The notes below the pieces were generated by a model. The model was not told the DNA's origin. It did no database searches and saw nothing but the letters and a program-made list of their open reading frames with translations. A stretch of DNA of 64,000 nucleotides from Halobacillus mangrovi (GTDB lineage Bacteria > Bacillota > Bacilli > Bacillales > Halobacillaceae): NCBI RefSeq assembly GCF_002097535.1, contig NZ_CP020772.1, positions 744,001 through 808,000 on the forward strand. The letters run 5' to 3'. Below, in pieces: positions 1 through 9,079 of this stretch (position 1 is the first letter of the stretch; the number at the start of each line of letters is the position of its first letter). Made by a program: the position numbers and the translations under genes.

Positions 1-503
1 ACGACGAAGATGTATTTGAACAGTGGAAAGAAGGGCAGACAGGATTTCCGCTTATCGATGCAGCGATGAGGCAGTTGAATGAAAGCGGCTGGATGCATAA
101 TCGTCTTAGAATGGCGGTGGCCTCTTTTCTAACGAAAGATTTGCTAATGGATTGGAGAAAAGGAGAACGCTACTTCGCTGAGAGGTTAATGGATTATGAT
201 CCGGCTTCTAATATTGGCGGTTGGCAATGGGCAGCTTCAACAGGCACAGATCCGGTTCCTTACTTTCGCGTGTTTAACCCGACTAGACAGTCAGAACGAT
301 TCGACCCTCATGGACGTTTTATAAAAGAGTGGATTCCAGAGCTTGAGAATGTACAGAAAAAATACATTCACGATCCAAGTAAAATGCCTGAGGAAGAACA
401 GGAGAAAGTTGGCTGTATCATCGGCAAAGATTATCCTGGCCCTATAGTGAATCATAAAACGATGCGCGAACGTGCCATCGAAATGTTTAAAGAAGAAAAG
501 TAA
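1..503 (+). CDS. phr: Deoxyribodipyrimidine photolyase, C-terminal part (partial)
   Basis: The reading frame is open from the window edge (codons from base 3), so the gene starts upstream. The visible 166 codons are the FAD-binding, all-helical C-terminal domain of a class I DNA photolyase/cryptochrome: GQTGFPLIDAAMRQL near the start, then WMHNRLRM, then the hallmark NIGGWQWAASTGTD followed by YFRVFNP. In this family these residues wrap the FAD and contact the cyclobutane pyrimidine dimer, which is split by light-driven electron transfer. The protein is cytoplasmic. A stem-loop terminator directly follows the stop. Photolyase and not a plant-type cryptochrome is inferred from bacterial context. 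Confidence 0.95.
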   Translation, partial: DEDVFEQWKEGQTGFPLIDAAMRQLNESGWMHNRLRMAVASFLTKDLLMDWRKGERYFAERLMDYDPASNIGGWQWAASTGTDPVPYFRVFNPTRQSERFDPHGRFIKEWIPELENVQKKYIHDPSKMPEEEQEKVGCIIGKDYPGPIVNHKTMRERAIEMFKEEK

Positions 504-540
504 GCAACAGCGGTAGTTAGCCCCTGCTGCTTACTTTTTT
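499..540. terminator. Bidirectional stem-loop terminator
   Basis: An imperfect inverted repeat (agtaagca...tgcttact arms with two mismatches) is followed by TTTTTT on the plus strand and by a looser T-rich run on the minus strand. It lies between the convergent photolyase and DUF2254 genes and can serve both. Confidence 0.75.
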
Positions 541-550
541 AGTATGAAGG

Positions 551-1933
551 TTATGGAATATCTGAGCATATTCTACCTTCTAAATAATCTTGCAAGGACC
601 TATAATTCTCTTCATGATGGGTGTCCACTGCGATCTTCTTCAGCTGCTCAAGCAAATAATAACAATCATTTTCATAAAGGTGACAGTTCTTAAAACCAAA
701 AATAGTCTGGCTGGAAAATTCCCATAGTTCTTCATGAAAACGCGCGTCGATCGTTTTACTTAGTAGATGGACCATGCTCAATATCTCTGTAATAATGGCG
801 GCATTTTGATTAGAGAATTCACGGATGTAGGCAAATCCCTTATGGAGAAAGTATCTGAAATCTTTCTGCATCAGAATCAGTCTCAATTCACAATTTTGGT
901 CAAACAAGTAAGGGGAAAAATCTGATTTCATCACAATATTTTTAATCAAATCTGTAATTTGATGAAGTGTATTCGTAACTGTCAGTGGGTCATTATGCCC
1001 TAGAGCTTTGATCGCTACTTCAGAGAGTTTACTCAATCCGTATTCCAAATCCTGAATTTCTGTCTGCTTTAAGCCGATCTCCAGTGTTTTTAGATAGCGA
1101 TCGGGATGAATGGTTTCCTCTGTGCCCCAATAGGTCAATAAGGGAGAACCGTCCAGGACAAATTCTCCTATCCGGACGTCAAAACGTAACAGAATGTCGT
1201 CCTCATTGGCTTTTTTTATTAATTTTGCAAAGTCAGCTACTTGCAAATAGCCGGATTGCTGGGCATAAATCGTTTTTCCTTCTCCTTTGGGCAGTTTGTT
1301 TTCGCTCACCTCGGATTGGCTGTGAAAGGGCTGCAATTCCTTTTCTAAGGATGAATGAATAGACTTCGATTTTACATTCAAATTGTGACTGATATTATGA
1401 ACTTGCATCCAAGTGGTCGTATGGTTAATGAAATAGATGAACGTAATGGCCGCAAGAATAGCTGTCAAAATGGATAAAATTGGTGTTGCGACAATAAATT
1501 CTTCTTCTCCGTGCGTCACATAAAGGAAATTCAGCAATACATAGATGAAACAGCCATTAAAAATTCCCACCACGTGCTGGGTGGCCCGGTCACTGACGAA
1601 ATTAACAAGCATCTTTGAAGAAAACTGGCCGCTGAACGTCGTCAATGCAACGAGCAAAGAGTTGATCGTAAACGCACTGAGTGTAAGGACACCGCCGACT
1701 AGTGCACTTAATAGCACTTGAAGTGTCGTTCCGCTGAACCCAATTCCGACAGGCAGGTAAAGGCTTATATCAATCTCGTAATCTAAGTAATAGGTGAAAA
1801 TCGAAAGACAAACAGAACCGACAATATACCAGAATGGCATGAACCATAGCGTCGATTTCAATTCATTTTTTCGTTGTCGTCTGGACATCATCATATATTT
1901 TTTCAAATAATAAAGGATACTCATCTCGTTCAC
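551..1933 (-). CDS. DUF2254 family membrane protein
   Basis: A 460-residue predicted inner-membrane protein matching the DUF2254 family in layout. There is a short basic cytoplasmic start, about four transmembrane helices between residues 25 and 170 (WFMPFWYIVGSVCLSIF; LLSALVGGVLTLSAFTI; two more before residue 170), and then a soluble C-terminal half of about 290 residues. The conserved stretch LVALTTFSGQFSSKML follows the second helix. No biochemical function is established for the family. The first codon is GTG; the ATG three codons on is an alternative start. It is monocistronic and convergent with the photolyase. Confidence 0.85.
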   Translation of the reverse strand: MNEMSILYYLKKYMMMSRRQRKNELKSTLWFMPFWYIVGSVCLSIFTYYLDYEIDISLYLPVGIGFSGTTLQVLLSALVGGVLTLSAFTINSLLVALTTFSGQFSSKMLVNFVSDRATQHVVGIFNGCFIYVLLNFLYVTHGEEEFIVATPILSILTAILAAITFIYFINHTTTWMQVHNISHNLNVKSKSIHSSLEKELQPFHSQSEVSENKLPKGEGKTIYAQQSGYLQVADFAKLIKKANEDDILLRFDVRIGEFVLDGSPLLTYWGTEETIHPDRYLKTLEIGLKQTEIQDLEYGLSKLSEVAIKALGHNDPLTVTNTLHQITDLIKNIVMKSDFSPYLFDQNCELRLILMQKDFRYFLHKGFAYIREFSNQNAAIITEILSMVHLLSKTIDARFHEELWEFSSQTIFGFKNCHLYENDCYYLLEQLKKIAVDTHHEENYRSLQDYLEGRICSDIP

Positions 1934-2120
1934 CAGTCTCTCTTGTAAATTTCTTCTTCCCTCCTTCCCCGAACATTTTCATCTCTAACCTTAAAATGAA
2001 AGATTAGCAAAAAAATAATGCCTAGTATCCAGGAAGAATGAACGCTATTGGTTATAACTAGGAATGCTGAAAATTTTGTGAAATAATAATGTTGGACTAA
2101 CTAGTTTTGGAGGGTTGCAA

Positions 2121-3362
2121 TTGACTACGCATCAAAAACAATTAGAAAAGTATGCAGATTTAGCACTTCAAAAAGGCGTGAATTTACAAAGAGGGCAAGG
2201 GTTGATCATCAACGCTCCGATTGAAGCGGCTGACCTTGTTCGTATTATTTCAGCAAAAGCCTATGGAAAAGGTGCAAAAAATGTTCATGTGGAATGGGGA
2301 GACGAGGTGCTCACCTATTTGAAAATGAAAAATGCACCTATGAAAGTACTAGAGAGTTTTCCAAAATGGAAAGCGGAAGGTCTTGAAGAAATGGTAGCTG
2401 ATGGTTATGGTCTTCTTTCTGTGTATGGACCGAACCCTGATCTATTGAAAGATGTCGACTCTGAACGAGTGGCGAAAGCAAACAAAGCAAGTGCTGAAGC
2501 ATTGACGAATTATCGTGACTACATCATGAACGATAAAACAACTTGGAGCATTATTGCTTATCCTCAACAGGCTTGGGCGGAAAAAGTTTTTCCAGAAGCT
2601 TCTTCAGAACAGGCAAAAAATGAGTTATGGAAGCAGATCTTCCATATCACTCGAATTGAGCAGGAAGACCCGATCAAAGCCTGGGAGGAGCACAATGAAA
2701 AGCTGCGCCAGGCAAGAGAATATCTGAATGAAAAACAGTACAAAAAGCTGCATTACAAAGCGCCTGGCACAGAGTTGTCCATTGAACTTGTAGACGACCA
2801 TATTTGGCACGGTGGCTCTACCGAATCAGTTGACGGCGTAGAATTCAATCCGAACATGCCGACAGAAGAAGTATTTACTATGCCTCATAAATACGGCATC
2901 CAAGGCAAAGTTTCGAGTACAAAACCGTTGAACTACGGCGGGAATTTGATTGAGAACTTTACACTAACGTTTGAAGACGGAAAAGTCGTTGACTATTCAG
3001 CAGAAGCTGGTGAAGATACATTGAAGCATTTATTGGAGACAGATGAAGGGGCGAAGCGTCTAGGAGAAGTTGCGCTCGTGCCGAATGAATCTCCGATCTC
3101 CCAATCAGGACACATTTTTTTCAATACCCTTTATGACGAAAATGCTTCCTGTCACTTAGCACTAGGAAAAGCTTATCCAACGAACATCAAAGATGGCTCC
3201 TCCTTCAGTAAAGAGCAAATGGACGAGCACGGGGTGAACGATAGTCTAATTCACGAAGATTTTATGATGGGATCTGCAGAGCTTGATATTGACGGGGAAA
3301 CAAAAGATGGAGAATTTGAACCCATTTTCCGTAAAGGATCCTGGGCAATTGATTTTGAATAA
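2121..3362 (+). CDS. M29 family aminopeptidase (AmpS/AmpT-like)
   Basis: A 413-residue cytoplasmic metalloaminopeptidase of peptidase family M29, which removes N-terminal residues from peptides using two divalent metal ions. Family landmarks are seen: VEWGDE near residue 65, NMPTEEVFTMPH near 250, RLGEVALVP near 315, HLALGKAY near 350 and IHEDFMMGS near 380. These carry the Glu, His, Tyr and Asp metal and catalytic residues known in AmpS/AmpT. GGAGGG at 2109-2114 is too close to the TTG at 2115 but well placed for the TTG at 2121, so the latter is chosen. The gene stands alone and is closed by a terminator. Confidence 0.92.
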   Translation: MTTHQKQLEKYADLALQKGVNLQRGQGLIINAPIEAADLVRIISAKAYGKGAKNVHVEWGDEVLTYLKMKNAPMKVLESFPKWKAEGLEEMVADGYGLLSVYGPNPDLLKDVDSERVAKANKASAEALTNYRDYIMNDKTTWSIIAYPQQAWAEKVFPEASSEQAKNELWKQIFHITRIEQEDPIKAWEEHNEKLRQAREYLNEKQYKKLHYKAPGTELSIELVDDHIWHGGSTESVDGVEFNPNMPTEEVFTMPHKYGIQGKVSSTKPLNYGGNLIENFTLTFEDGKVVDYSAEAGEDTLKHLLETDEGAKRLGEVALVPNESPISQSGHIFFNTLYDENASCHLALGKAYPTNIKDGSSFSKEQMDEHGVNDSLIHEDFMMGSAELDIDGETKDGEFEPIFRKGSWAIDFE

Positions 3363-3370
3363 AAGGGATA

Positions 3371-3401
3371 CTCCTTTATGCATAAGCATAAGGGAGTTTT
3401 T
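3371..3401 (+). terminator. Rho-independent terminator of the aminopeptidase
   Basis: The inverted repeat ctcctttatg / cataagggag closes on a short loop and is followed by TTTTT. Confidence 0.85.
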
Positions 3402-3692
3402 CTTCTTAATTAGATATATAAAATCCTGCTGTGCATACTTTTGTCTAATCAACCCGTCCTGTGGAAGGAAATCCATCTTCCTCCAGTCGTTTTGCTTTTG
3501 CGTTTCGGGTCCCGGGCACTTGCGCTTTTCCTCTTTATTTACAGCATGAAAACACTACGTGACAAAATGGTTACAGTTTATTTAAAATGAGATAAAACGT
3601 ACATAAGAAGGGTATATTTATGTTAAATAAGTAAGAGGAAGTCATTTAACTGAAGTGCAATTTATATTGAAAACGATAAAGGGTGAATAGAA
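3402..3692. other. Gene-free spacer with a GGCACTTGCG motif
   Basis: No supportable gene lies here; small open frames have no ribosome binding site and overlap the terminator. At 3508-3530 is a motif, cgggcacttgcgcttttc, that recurs almost exactly at 45452-45474 upstream of ywiB. The rest is AT-rich leader DNA for the next gene. Confidence 0.5.
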
Positions 3693-4709
3693 ATGAAGCG
3701 GGACGCTTTTTTTGATAACGCCAAATTGATGCTCATATTTTTAGTGGTCTTCGGCCATATGATTCAACCGTTCACGGATGGCTCTAGACCGATGTACACC
3801 CTCTATACTTGGATTTATACTTTTCATATGCCTGCGTTTATTTTTCTGGCAGGCTTCTTTGCCAAAGGTTCGGGACATAAAGATTACATTCTGAACTTGG
3901 CTAAAAAATTGATTCTCCCATATTTGATCTTTCAACTAGTTTACACGGGATACTTTTTCTTTATAGGAAAAGATGGATGGCTAAGTGGGCCATTTTATCC
4001 TCATTGGTCATTATGGTTCTTATTTAGTTTGTTCTGTTGGCATATCCTGTTGTACTGGTTCAAGAAAATTCCTCCGATTATCGGGCTTGCAATTGCCGTA
4101 GAGGTTGGAATTGTGATCGGATATGTAAGTGATATTGGACACAATTTTAGCCTGTCACGAACATTCGTATTCTTTCCGTTCTTCCTGGCAGGGTATTGGC
4201 TAACAAAAGAACAGGTACAAAAGTGGAGAACAAGACGTTTGAAAGAAGTAAGCCTAGTATTTATGACTGTGATTGCAGGTTTAATCGCTGCCTTTCCTGA
4301 ATTCAGCTCAGGATGGCTGCTTGGCTCGAAATCGTATGAAGTACTAGGAAGTCCTGAAATGGGAGGACTGTTCCGTCTTGGCGTCTATATACTAGCTGGC
4401 CTCATGACCATTAGTGTATTGGCATGGGTACCAAGCAAGGAATATAAATTCACCTATTTAGGTGGAAAAACGCTATACGTTTACCTGTTGCACGGTTTCT
4501 TTATCCAGTTTTTCAGAGAAGCTGGCTGGTTTAAAGTTAATACAATTCTTGATGTGGTCGGGTTAGCAATTGTATCGGCTGCCATCGTTTACTTGCTATC
4601 AAGCAGTGCAATTCAAACACTGACTCAGCCTGTTATTGAAGGTCGGACACAGTTACTGAAGAAATGGTGGCAAAGACTTTCTGAAAAAAATTCAACCTTA
4701 CAATCATAA
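3693..4709 (+). CDS. Acyltransferase 3 family membrane protein
   Basis: A 338-residue polytopic protein of the acyltransferase_3 (OafA/WecH-like) family, which moves acyl groups, often acetyl, onto surface carbohydrates. It opens with the family signature KRDAFFDNAKLMLIFLVV followed by a catalytic-type His (FGHMIQPF). Further markers are FHMPAFIFLAGFFAKG and the late motif YVYLLHGFF. About ten hydrophobic segments are visible. The ATG at 3693 follows aagggtga. It is monocistronic and no glycan cluster surrounds it, so the substrate cannot be named. Confidence 0.88.
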   Translation: MKRDAFFDNAKLMLIFLVVFGHMIQPFTDGSRPMYTLYTWIYTFHMPAFIFLAGFFAKGSGHKDYILNLAKKLILPYLIFQLVYTGYFFFIGKDGWLSGPFYPHWSLWFLFSLFCWHILLYWFKKIPPIIGLAIAVEVGIVIGYVSDIGHNFSLSRTFVFFPFFLAGYWLTKEQVQKWRTRRLKEVSLVFMTVIAGLIAAFPEFSSGWLLGSKSYEVLGSPEMGGLFRLGVYILAGLMTISVLAWVPSKEYKFTYLGGKTLYVYLLHGFFIQFFREAGWFKVNTILDVVGLAIVSAAIVYLLSSSAIQTLTQPVIEGRTQLLKKWWQRLSEKNSTLQS

Positions 4710-4713
4710 AAGA

Positions 4714-4747
4714 AAAGCGTGAGCTAAAAATGGCTCACGCTTTTTTC
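4714..4747 (+). terminator. Rho-independent terminator
   Basis: aaagcgtgagct / ggctcacgctttttt forms a strong stem with a T tract after the acyltransferase stop. Confidence 0.92.
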
Positions 4748-4774
4748 TATGTGAAAGATATAACCTATATTTTC

Positions 4775-4820
4775 CGACCGAGGAGGCTCAGCTTCCGCCC
4801 ACGAAAAGCGAGCCGTTTCA
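4775..4820 (+). repeat. Repeat family A, partial copy (A1)
   Basis: Contains only the 3' half of the element: gaggaggctcagcttcc, then a degraded cgcggaaagcgag equivalent (cacgaaaagcgag). The 5' GACTCC-type half is missing. Confidence 0.65.
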
Positions 4821-4933
4821 CTGACGCCTTTATACTAATTTTAATAACGAAACCATCCATTTTAACTGAATACTCCTAACCAAGAATATCAACTAAAAAA
4901 TTTAATATAATGATTCAAAAAGGAGGAGCTTTA

Positions 4934-5758
4934 ATGAACGTCAAATCGATGATGAACTGTTCCTTTCAAGATGCCATGAAAGCCTGGAATGAGGGATTCC
5001 AAGATTACACCGTTGACCTCACTATGAATGTAGAGAGATTTATAAAAATGATGAGCACAAAACGACTTTCGCCTGAGTATTCGGTTTTAGCTTATGACGA
5101 AGGAAAACCAGTTGGTATTATACTCAACAGTATCCAGCCACTACAAGGAATCCAAAGCGCTTATAATGGAGGAACCGCTGTCCATCCTGATTACCGTAAC
5201 CTGGGCGTAGGGCAAAGACTAATCGAAGCTTCGCTAAGTGTTTATGAAAAAGAGAAGGTGGCCAAAGCGAGTTTGGAAGCCATCTCTACGAACAACCCAG
5301 CGATCCAGCTTTACAAAAACAATGGGTACATAATAAAAGACCATCTAGATACCATTGAATTAGATAAAGCTACGTTTAAGCAGGAGCGCGATCTAACGTT
5401 GAAACTTGTCGCGCATGAGGACTGCAAAAAAGACATATCTCAATACTTTCAAGGAATGCCCTGGCAAAACTCGGTTGACTTTATTGATGAAAGAGAACTA
5501 TATCAATTCTCGCTGGGAAGACAAGCTGCAGGCTATGCACTATTATCAAGAAATAGGGATCGGTTGACTTTATTTCATTTACAAGCCGTTAGAAAAGATA
5601 AAAGTGTATATGAACGAATGTTAAGAGCATTGGTCCATCAATTCAAAGAGTACAGAGTTGTAGCCTTCAACACACCTCAGTCATATGAAGTGAACGAAGT
5701 GTACCATAAGCATGCTTCACAGAAACTGGTCGAACAAGTATGGATGGAAAGATCCTAA
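4934..5758 (+). CDS. GNAT family N-acetyltransferase
   Basis: A 274-residue protein with a GNAT acetyl-CoA-binding core in its first half. NGGTAVHPDYRNLGVGQRL (about residues 78-96) holds the R-x-x-G-x-G pyrophosphate-binding loop, followed by AISTNNPAIQLYKNNGY, typical of motif B. The C-terminal half is a second, weaker domain as in two-domain acetyltransferases. The ATG at 4934 is chosen because AAAGGAGGAG lies just upstream of it; an in-frame ATG at 4910 precedes that site. The acetyl acceptor is unknown. Confidence 0.88.
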   Translation: MNVKSMMNCSFQDAMKAWNEGFQDYTVDLTMNVERFIKMMSTKRLSPEYSVLAYDEGKPVGIILNSIQPLQGIQSAYNGGTAVHPDYRNLGVGQRLIEASLSVYEKEKVAKASLEAISTNNPAIQLYKNNGYIIKDHLDTIELDKATFKQERDLTLKLVAHEDCKKDISQYFQGMPWQNSVDFIDERELYQFSLGRQAAGYALLSRNRDRLTLFHLQAVRKDKSVYERMLRALVHQFKEYRVVAFNTPQSYEVNEVYHKHASQKLVEQVWMERS

Positions 5759-5826
5759 TAAAAAATGGGTAAAATTCGAGCCATAGCCAATAATAGGAGG
5801 GAGATCGGATAGGAGTGTGATTGGGC

Positions 5827-6498
5827 ATGAGCAAAAAAATACTTATGGTAGTAACAAATGCAGATAAGCTTGAACAACACGATACAGGTCTATGGCTTTC
5901 AGAGTTCGTAGAACCGGCTACTGAGTTCAAAGAGGCTGGCTTTGAGGTGACGGCCGCCAGTATGAACGGTGGAAGAATACCGATTGATCCTAACAGCTAC
6001 AGTAATGAACTGCCGAGAGTTTGGGATGGAGTTATGGAACCCATTCATGATACGCCGCGTTTATCAGAAATCAACCCAGAGGAATATGATGGGATATTCT
6101 TTTGCGGAGGGCACGGGACGATGGTGGACTTCCCAGATAACGACACGATAGAGGAGATCCTCAGACACTTTATAACAGAGAATAAGCTGATCAGTTCCGT
6201 CTGTCACGGTCCATCAGGTTTTATAGGAGTCACAGATCACAATGATCAGCCTTTTGTGAAAGGGAGAAAAATGACTGGCTTCACGAACGAGGAAGAAAAA
6301 CAGACAGGTCTTGAATCCGTTGTACCTTTTTCTATGGAAGATCGACTTCGAGAAGAAGGAGCTGTATTTGAAACGGGTGAAGCGTTTAAAGATCATGTCG
6401 TTGTTGAGCGGAATCTCGTTACAGGGCAGAACCCTCAATCGAGTTTGAGTACAGCACAGGTGGTCATTGAGCAATTTAAAACCGCTAAGCCCGAGTAA
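5827..6498 (+). CDS. DJ-1/PfpI family protein (Hsp31-like type 1 GATase fold)
   Basis: A 223-residue cytoplasmic protein of the DJ-1/ThiJ/PfpI superfamily. The nucleophile elbow is visible as ISSVCHGPSG (Cys near residue 126, His next to it), with FFCGGHGTMVDFPDN before it and SEFVEPATEF near residue 28 carrying the conserved acidic residue. The layout resembles Hsp31-type proteins, described as glyoxalase III, chaperone or protein deglycase; which activity applies is not decided by sequence. The ATG at 5827 suits AGGAG at 5811-5815 better than the TTG at 5821. Confidence 0.9.
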   Translation: MSKKILMVVTNADKLEQHDTGLWLSEFVEPATEFKEAGFEVTAASMNGGRIPIDPNSYSNELPRVWDGVMEPIHDTPRLSEINPEEYDGIFFCGGHGTMVDFPDNDTIEEILRHFITENKLISSVCHGPSGFIGVTDHNDQPFVKGRKMTGFTNEEEKQTGLESVVPFSMEDRLREEGAVFETGEAFKDHVVVERNLVTGQNPQSSLSTAQVVIEQFKTAKPE

Positions 6499-6516
6499 TT
6501 CTGGCTTAGCGGTTTT
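6480..6516. terminator. Bidirectional terminator overlapping the DJ-1 gene end
   Basis: aaccgctaagcc / ggcttagcggtt is a 12-bp perfect stem with the stop codon in the loop and T runs on both outer sides. It separates convergent genes. Confidence 0.88.
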
Positions 6517-6549
6517 AACATTTTTATTCGGATTATTAATTCTCTTATC

Positions 6550-7902
6550 TTAAAAAAGAAGGTGAGCAACAAGCGTGATAATCGGCAGCGTAATAATCGT
6601 ACGCTCAAGGAAGATAATAAATAAATCCTTTAAGTTAACAGGGACTTTAGACCCTAGAAGCAGACCGCCGACTTCAGACATATAAATTAATTGAGTAACA
6701 GATAGACAAGCGATGATAAATCGCGTCATTTCACTTTCAATGGATGCCCCGATAAGAGCCGGAAGGAACATATCCGCAAAACCGACAAGAATGGTTTCAG
6801 ATGCTTCCTGAGCGTAAGGAACTTGCATGAGCTCAAGTAGTGGGATGAACGGTGTGCCTAGCCATGAGAAAAATGGTGTGAACTCAGCAATGACTAGCGC
6901 TATTGTACCTAGCGCCATAACGATTGGGGCCACGCCCATCCACATATCGAGAATGTTTTGTCCACCTTGCTTGAAAAATTCTTTTACTCCGGTCGATTTG
7001 CTGCCTTGTTCTACAGCCTTTGCATATCCATAAGTGAATACGTTGTGGTGACCGGGAACTTCTTCATTGTCATCGTCCGCTTCTTCGGTAACATATGTGT
7101 TCGCCTTTCGAGAAAGCGGTGGAATTCGCGGCATAATTAAAGCAGCAACAAAGCCAGCCAATGCCACAGTTAGATAAAAGGGAATAAACATGTCTGCTAG
7201 TCCGACTTCTGTGATAACCACTAAACTGAACGTAATAGAAACAACAGAAAAGGTTGTTCCAATGACAGCTGCTTCACGTTTTGTATAATAGCCTTCTTCA
7301 TATTGCTTACTCGTTAATAGAACTCCGATCGTTCCGTCTCCTAACCAAGAGGCCAGGGAATCAATGGAGGACCGTCCTGGCAGCTTGAAGAGAGGACGCA
7401 TGATTTTTGTCAAGACAACCCCGAACAGTTCGAGTAAACCGAAATTCAACAACAGAGGTAAAAATAATCCGGCGAAAAGGAAAACGGCAAAAAGTACATG
7501 CAGAAGCGAATCTAACAATAATCCACCGGTATTCTCCGAGGTGATTGCCTCCGGTCCAATTTGGAAATAGACCATGATAGAAAAAATCATTCCCAGGACA
7601 CGTGTTACCACCCATACAGGAGGAACATTAAATAAGGATTTGAAAAATGGGTTGTTGTTCAGACTCTCAGCACCAACGAATTTAACCCAAATCGTACCGA
7701 TAGCTGTGATGGTAATGATGATTGTCATAATCAGAGAAAGCTGACCTGCCAACCATGTTTCTACCCATCCGGCTAGAATGGCGATAGGGATAGTAACGGA
7801 ACCATCATCCCCTATAATTGGGTACATGAATAAGAAGACACCAATTAAGGATGGGATGATAAATCTTAAATGCGATGATAGTTTAAAATCTCTAGCTTTC
7901 AT
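6550..7902 (-). CDS. YjiH family membrane protein with nucleoside-recognition (Gate) domain
   Basis: A roughly 450-residue integral membrane protein with about ten helices, matching the YjiH/Gate-domain family. Supporting stretches are IPSLIGVFLFMYPI at the N terminus, SLASWLGDGTIGVLLTSKQYE in the first half of the Gate domain, VAPIVMALGTIALVIAE and the late FADMFLPALIGASIESEM. An acidic cytoplasmic loop (EEADDDNEE) sits in the middle. Family members are presumed transporters of unknown substrate. AGGAG lies 2 bases before an ATG at 7911, which is too close, so the ATG three codons on (7902) is preferred. Confidence 0.83.
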   Translation of the reverse strand: MKARDFKLSSHLRFIIPSLIGVFLFMYPIIGDDGSVTIPIAILAGWVETWLAGQLSLIMTIIITITAIGTIWVKFVGAESLNNNPFFKSLFNVPPVWVVTRVLGMIFSIMVYFQIGPEAITSENTGGLLLDSLLHVLFAVFLFAGLFLPLLLNFGLLELFGVVLTKIMRPLFKLPGRSSIDSLASWLGDGTIGVLLTSKQYEEGYYTKREAAVIGTTFSVVSITFSLVVITEVGLADMFIPFYLTVALAGFVAALIMPRIPPLSRKANTYVTEEADDDNEEVPGHHNVFTYGYAKAVEQGSKSTGVKEFFKQGGQNILDMWMGVAPIVMALGTIALVIAEFTPFFSWLGTPFIPLLELMQVPYAQEASETILVGFADMFLPALIGASIESEMTRFIIACLSVTQLIYMSEVGGLLLGSKVPVNLKDLFIIFLERTIITLPIITLVAHLLF

Positions 7903-8106
7903 CCAGAACATCTCTCCTGACTCTCTCTATTTTTATTTATAAAAAAATAAGAATAAATATGCAACATTATTTATTTTAGTATGTTTTTCAACAAAATCCA
8001 ATAGGAATTTTGAATGTTTGCGCTTTCTCATGTTTATTCGACTTTAATAAAAGGAATTCCTGCCTATACTATGAGATTTGTCTGATAGGAAAAAGGAGTG
8101 CTGTTG

Positions 8107-9075
8107 GTGAATGATTTTCCTGTTCCAAGAGTCGTAGTCAGTCGATGTTTAGAGTTTGGGGAAGTAAGATATAACGGGGCTGTGATACCTGATAAAGCCG
8201 TTCAGCGAATGCGTCCTTATGTGGAGTTCATTCCTATTTGTCCTGAAGTGGAGATCGGACTAGGTGTGCCCAGGGATGTCATACGTATTGTAGAGGGAGA
8301 AGAGAAGCAGTTAATTCAACCGAAAACAGGTGAAGACCTTACTGCGGAAATGAAGAATTTTTCAAAAGGATTCTTAAGCCAATTATCAGATGTGGACGGA
8401 TTTTTATTGAAGAACCGTTCGCCCACATGTGGAATGCATGATGTAAAGGTGTACCAGAGTGAAAAGAACTCTCAAGTTGTCGGTAAGACTACTGGCCTGT
8501 TTGCTAATGAAATTCTCCGCCAATTTGGTGAACTGGCAATCGAAGAGGAAGGACGGTTAAAGAATTTCACGCTGCGTCATCATTTTCTCACGAAGTTGTT
8601 CACCTTAGCTTCTTTTAGACAAGTGAAAAAGCAGGGAAGTATGCAGAACCTGCAAGCTTTTCACTCTAGAAACAAATATCTATTCATGGCTTATCATCCA
8701 GGTATTCTGAAACAAATGGGGAGGATTATTGCCAACCATAATCATAGTGACTTCAGCGAAGTGATTGAATATTATAAAGAGCGTCTTTACAAGCTGCTGG
8801 ATAAGCCAGCAAAGCCAACTGCCCATGTGAATGTCTGCCAGCATATGGCCGGTTATTTTAAGAAAGAGTTGAGCCCTAAAGAAAAAGAAGGGTTCCAATC
8901 CCTTCTTAAACAATATACTGAAGAAAAGGTTCCTTTAAGTGCTGTCCTGAGCGTGCTTCGTTCGTGGGTAGACCGATTTGATAATTCTTACTTGCAGAAG
9001 CAGACCTATTTTGAACCATATCCGCTCGAACTCGTAGAAATCTCAGACTCAGGAAAGGGCAGGGCTTATTCCTGA
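8107..9075 (+). CDS. DUF523-DUF1722 two-domain protein
   Basis: A 322-residue protein with an N-terminal DUF523 domain (residues 1-150) and a C-terminal DUF1722 domain (about 190-310). DUF523 cysteines are seen in VVVSRCLEFGE, FIPICPEVEIGLGVPR and NRSPTCGMHDVK. In the characterised DUF523 protein TudS three cysteines hold a [4Fe-4S] cluster used to desulfurise thiouracil, so a cluster here is likely. DUF1722 shows YHPGILKQMGRI. E. coli YbgA, also DUF1722, is encoded next to photolyase; here a photolyase is 7.6 kb away. GGAG at 8095-8098 favours the GTG at 8107 (TTG 8104 possible). Confidence 0.85.
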   Translation: MNDFPVPRVVVSRCLEFGEVRYNGAVIPDKAVQRMRPYVEFIPICPEVEIGLGVPRDVIRIVEGEEKQLIQPKTGEDLTAEMKNFSKGFLSQLSDVDGFLLKNRSPTCGMHDVKVYQSEKNSQVVGKTTGLFANEILRQFGELAIEEEGRLKNFTLRHHFLTKLFTLASFRQVKKQGSMQNLQAFHSRNKYLFMAYHPGILKQMGRIIANHNHSDFSEVIEYYKERLYKLLDKPAKPTAHVNVCQHMAGYFKKELSPKEKEGFQSLLKQYTEEKVPLSAVLSVLRSWVDRFDNSYLQKQTYFEPYPLELVEISDSGKGRAYS

Positions 9076-9079
9076 GTCT
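9045..9079. terminator. Hairpin spanning both stop codons of convergent genes
   Basis: agactcaggaa / ttcctgagtct is an 11-bp perfect stem that contains the TGA of the DUF523 gene and the TAG of the fructosamine kinase gene. There is no T tract, so it may be a weak terminator or a 3' end stabiliser. Confidence 0.55.

Noticed and set aside
8015..8028. tgtttgcgctttct as a possible cre between yjiH and the DUF523 gene
   Set aside because: Two mismatches in the conserved half-site; too weak to claim.
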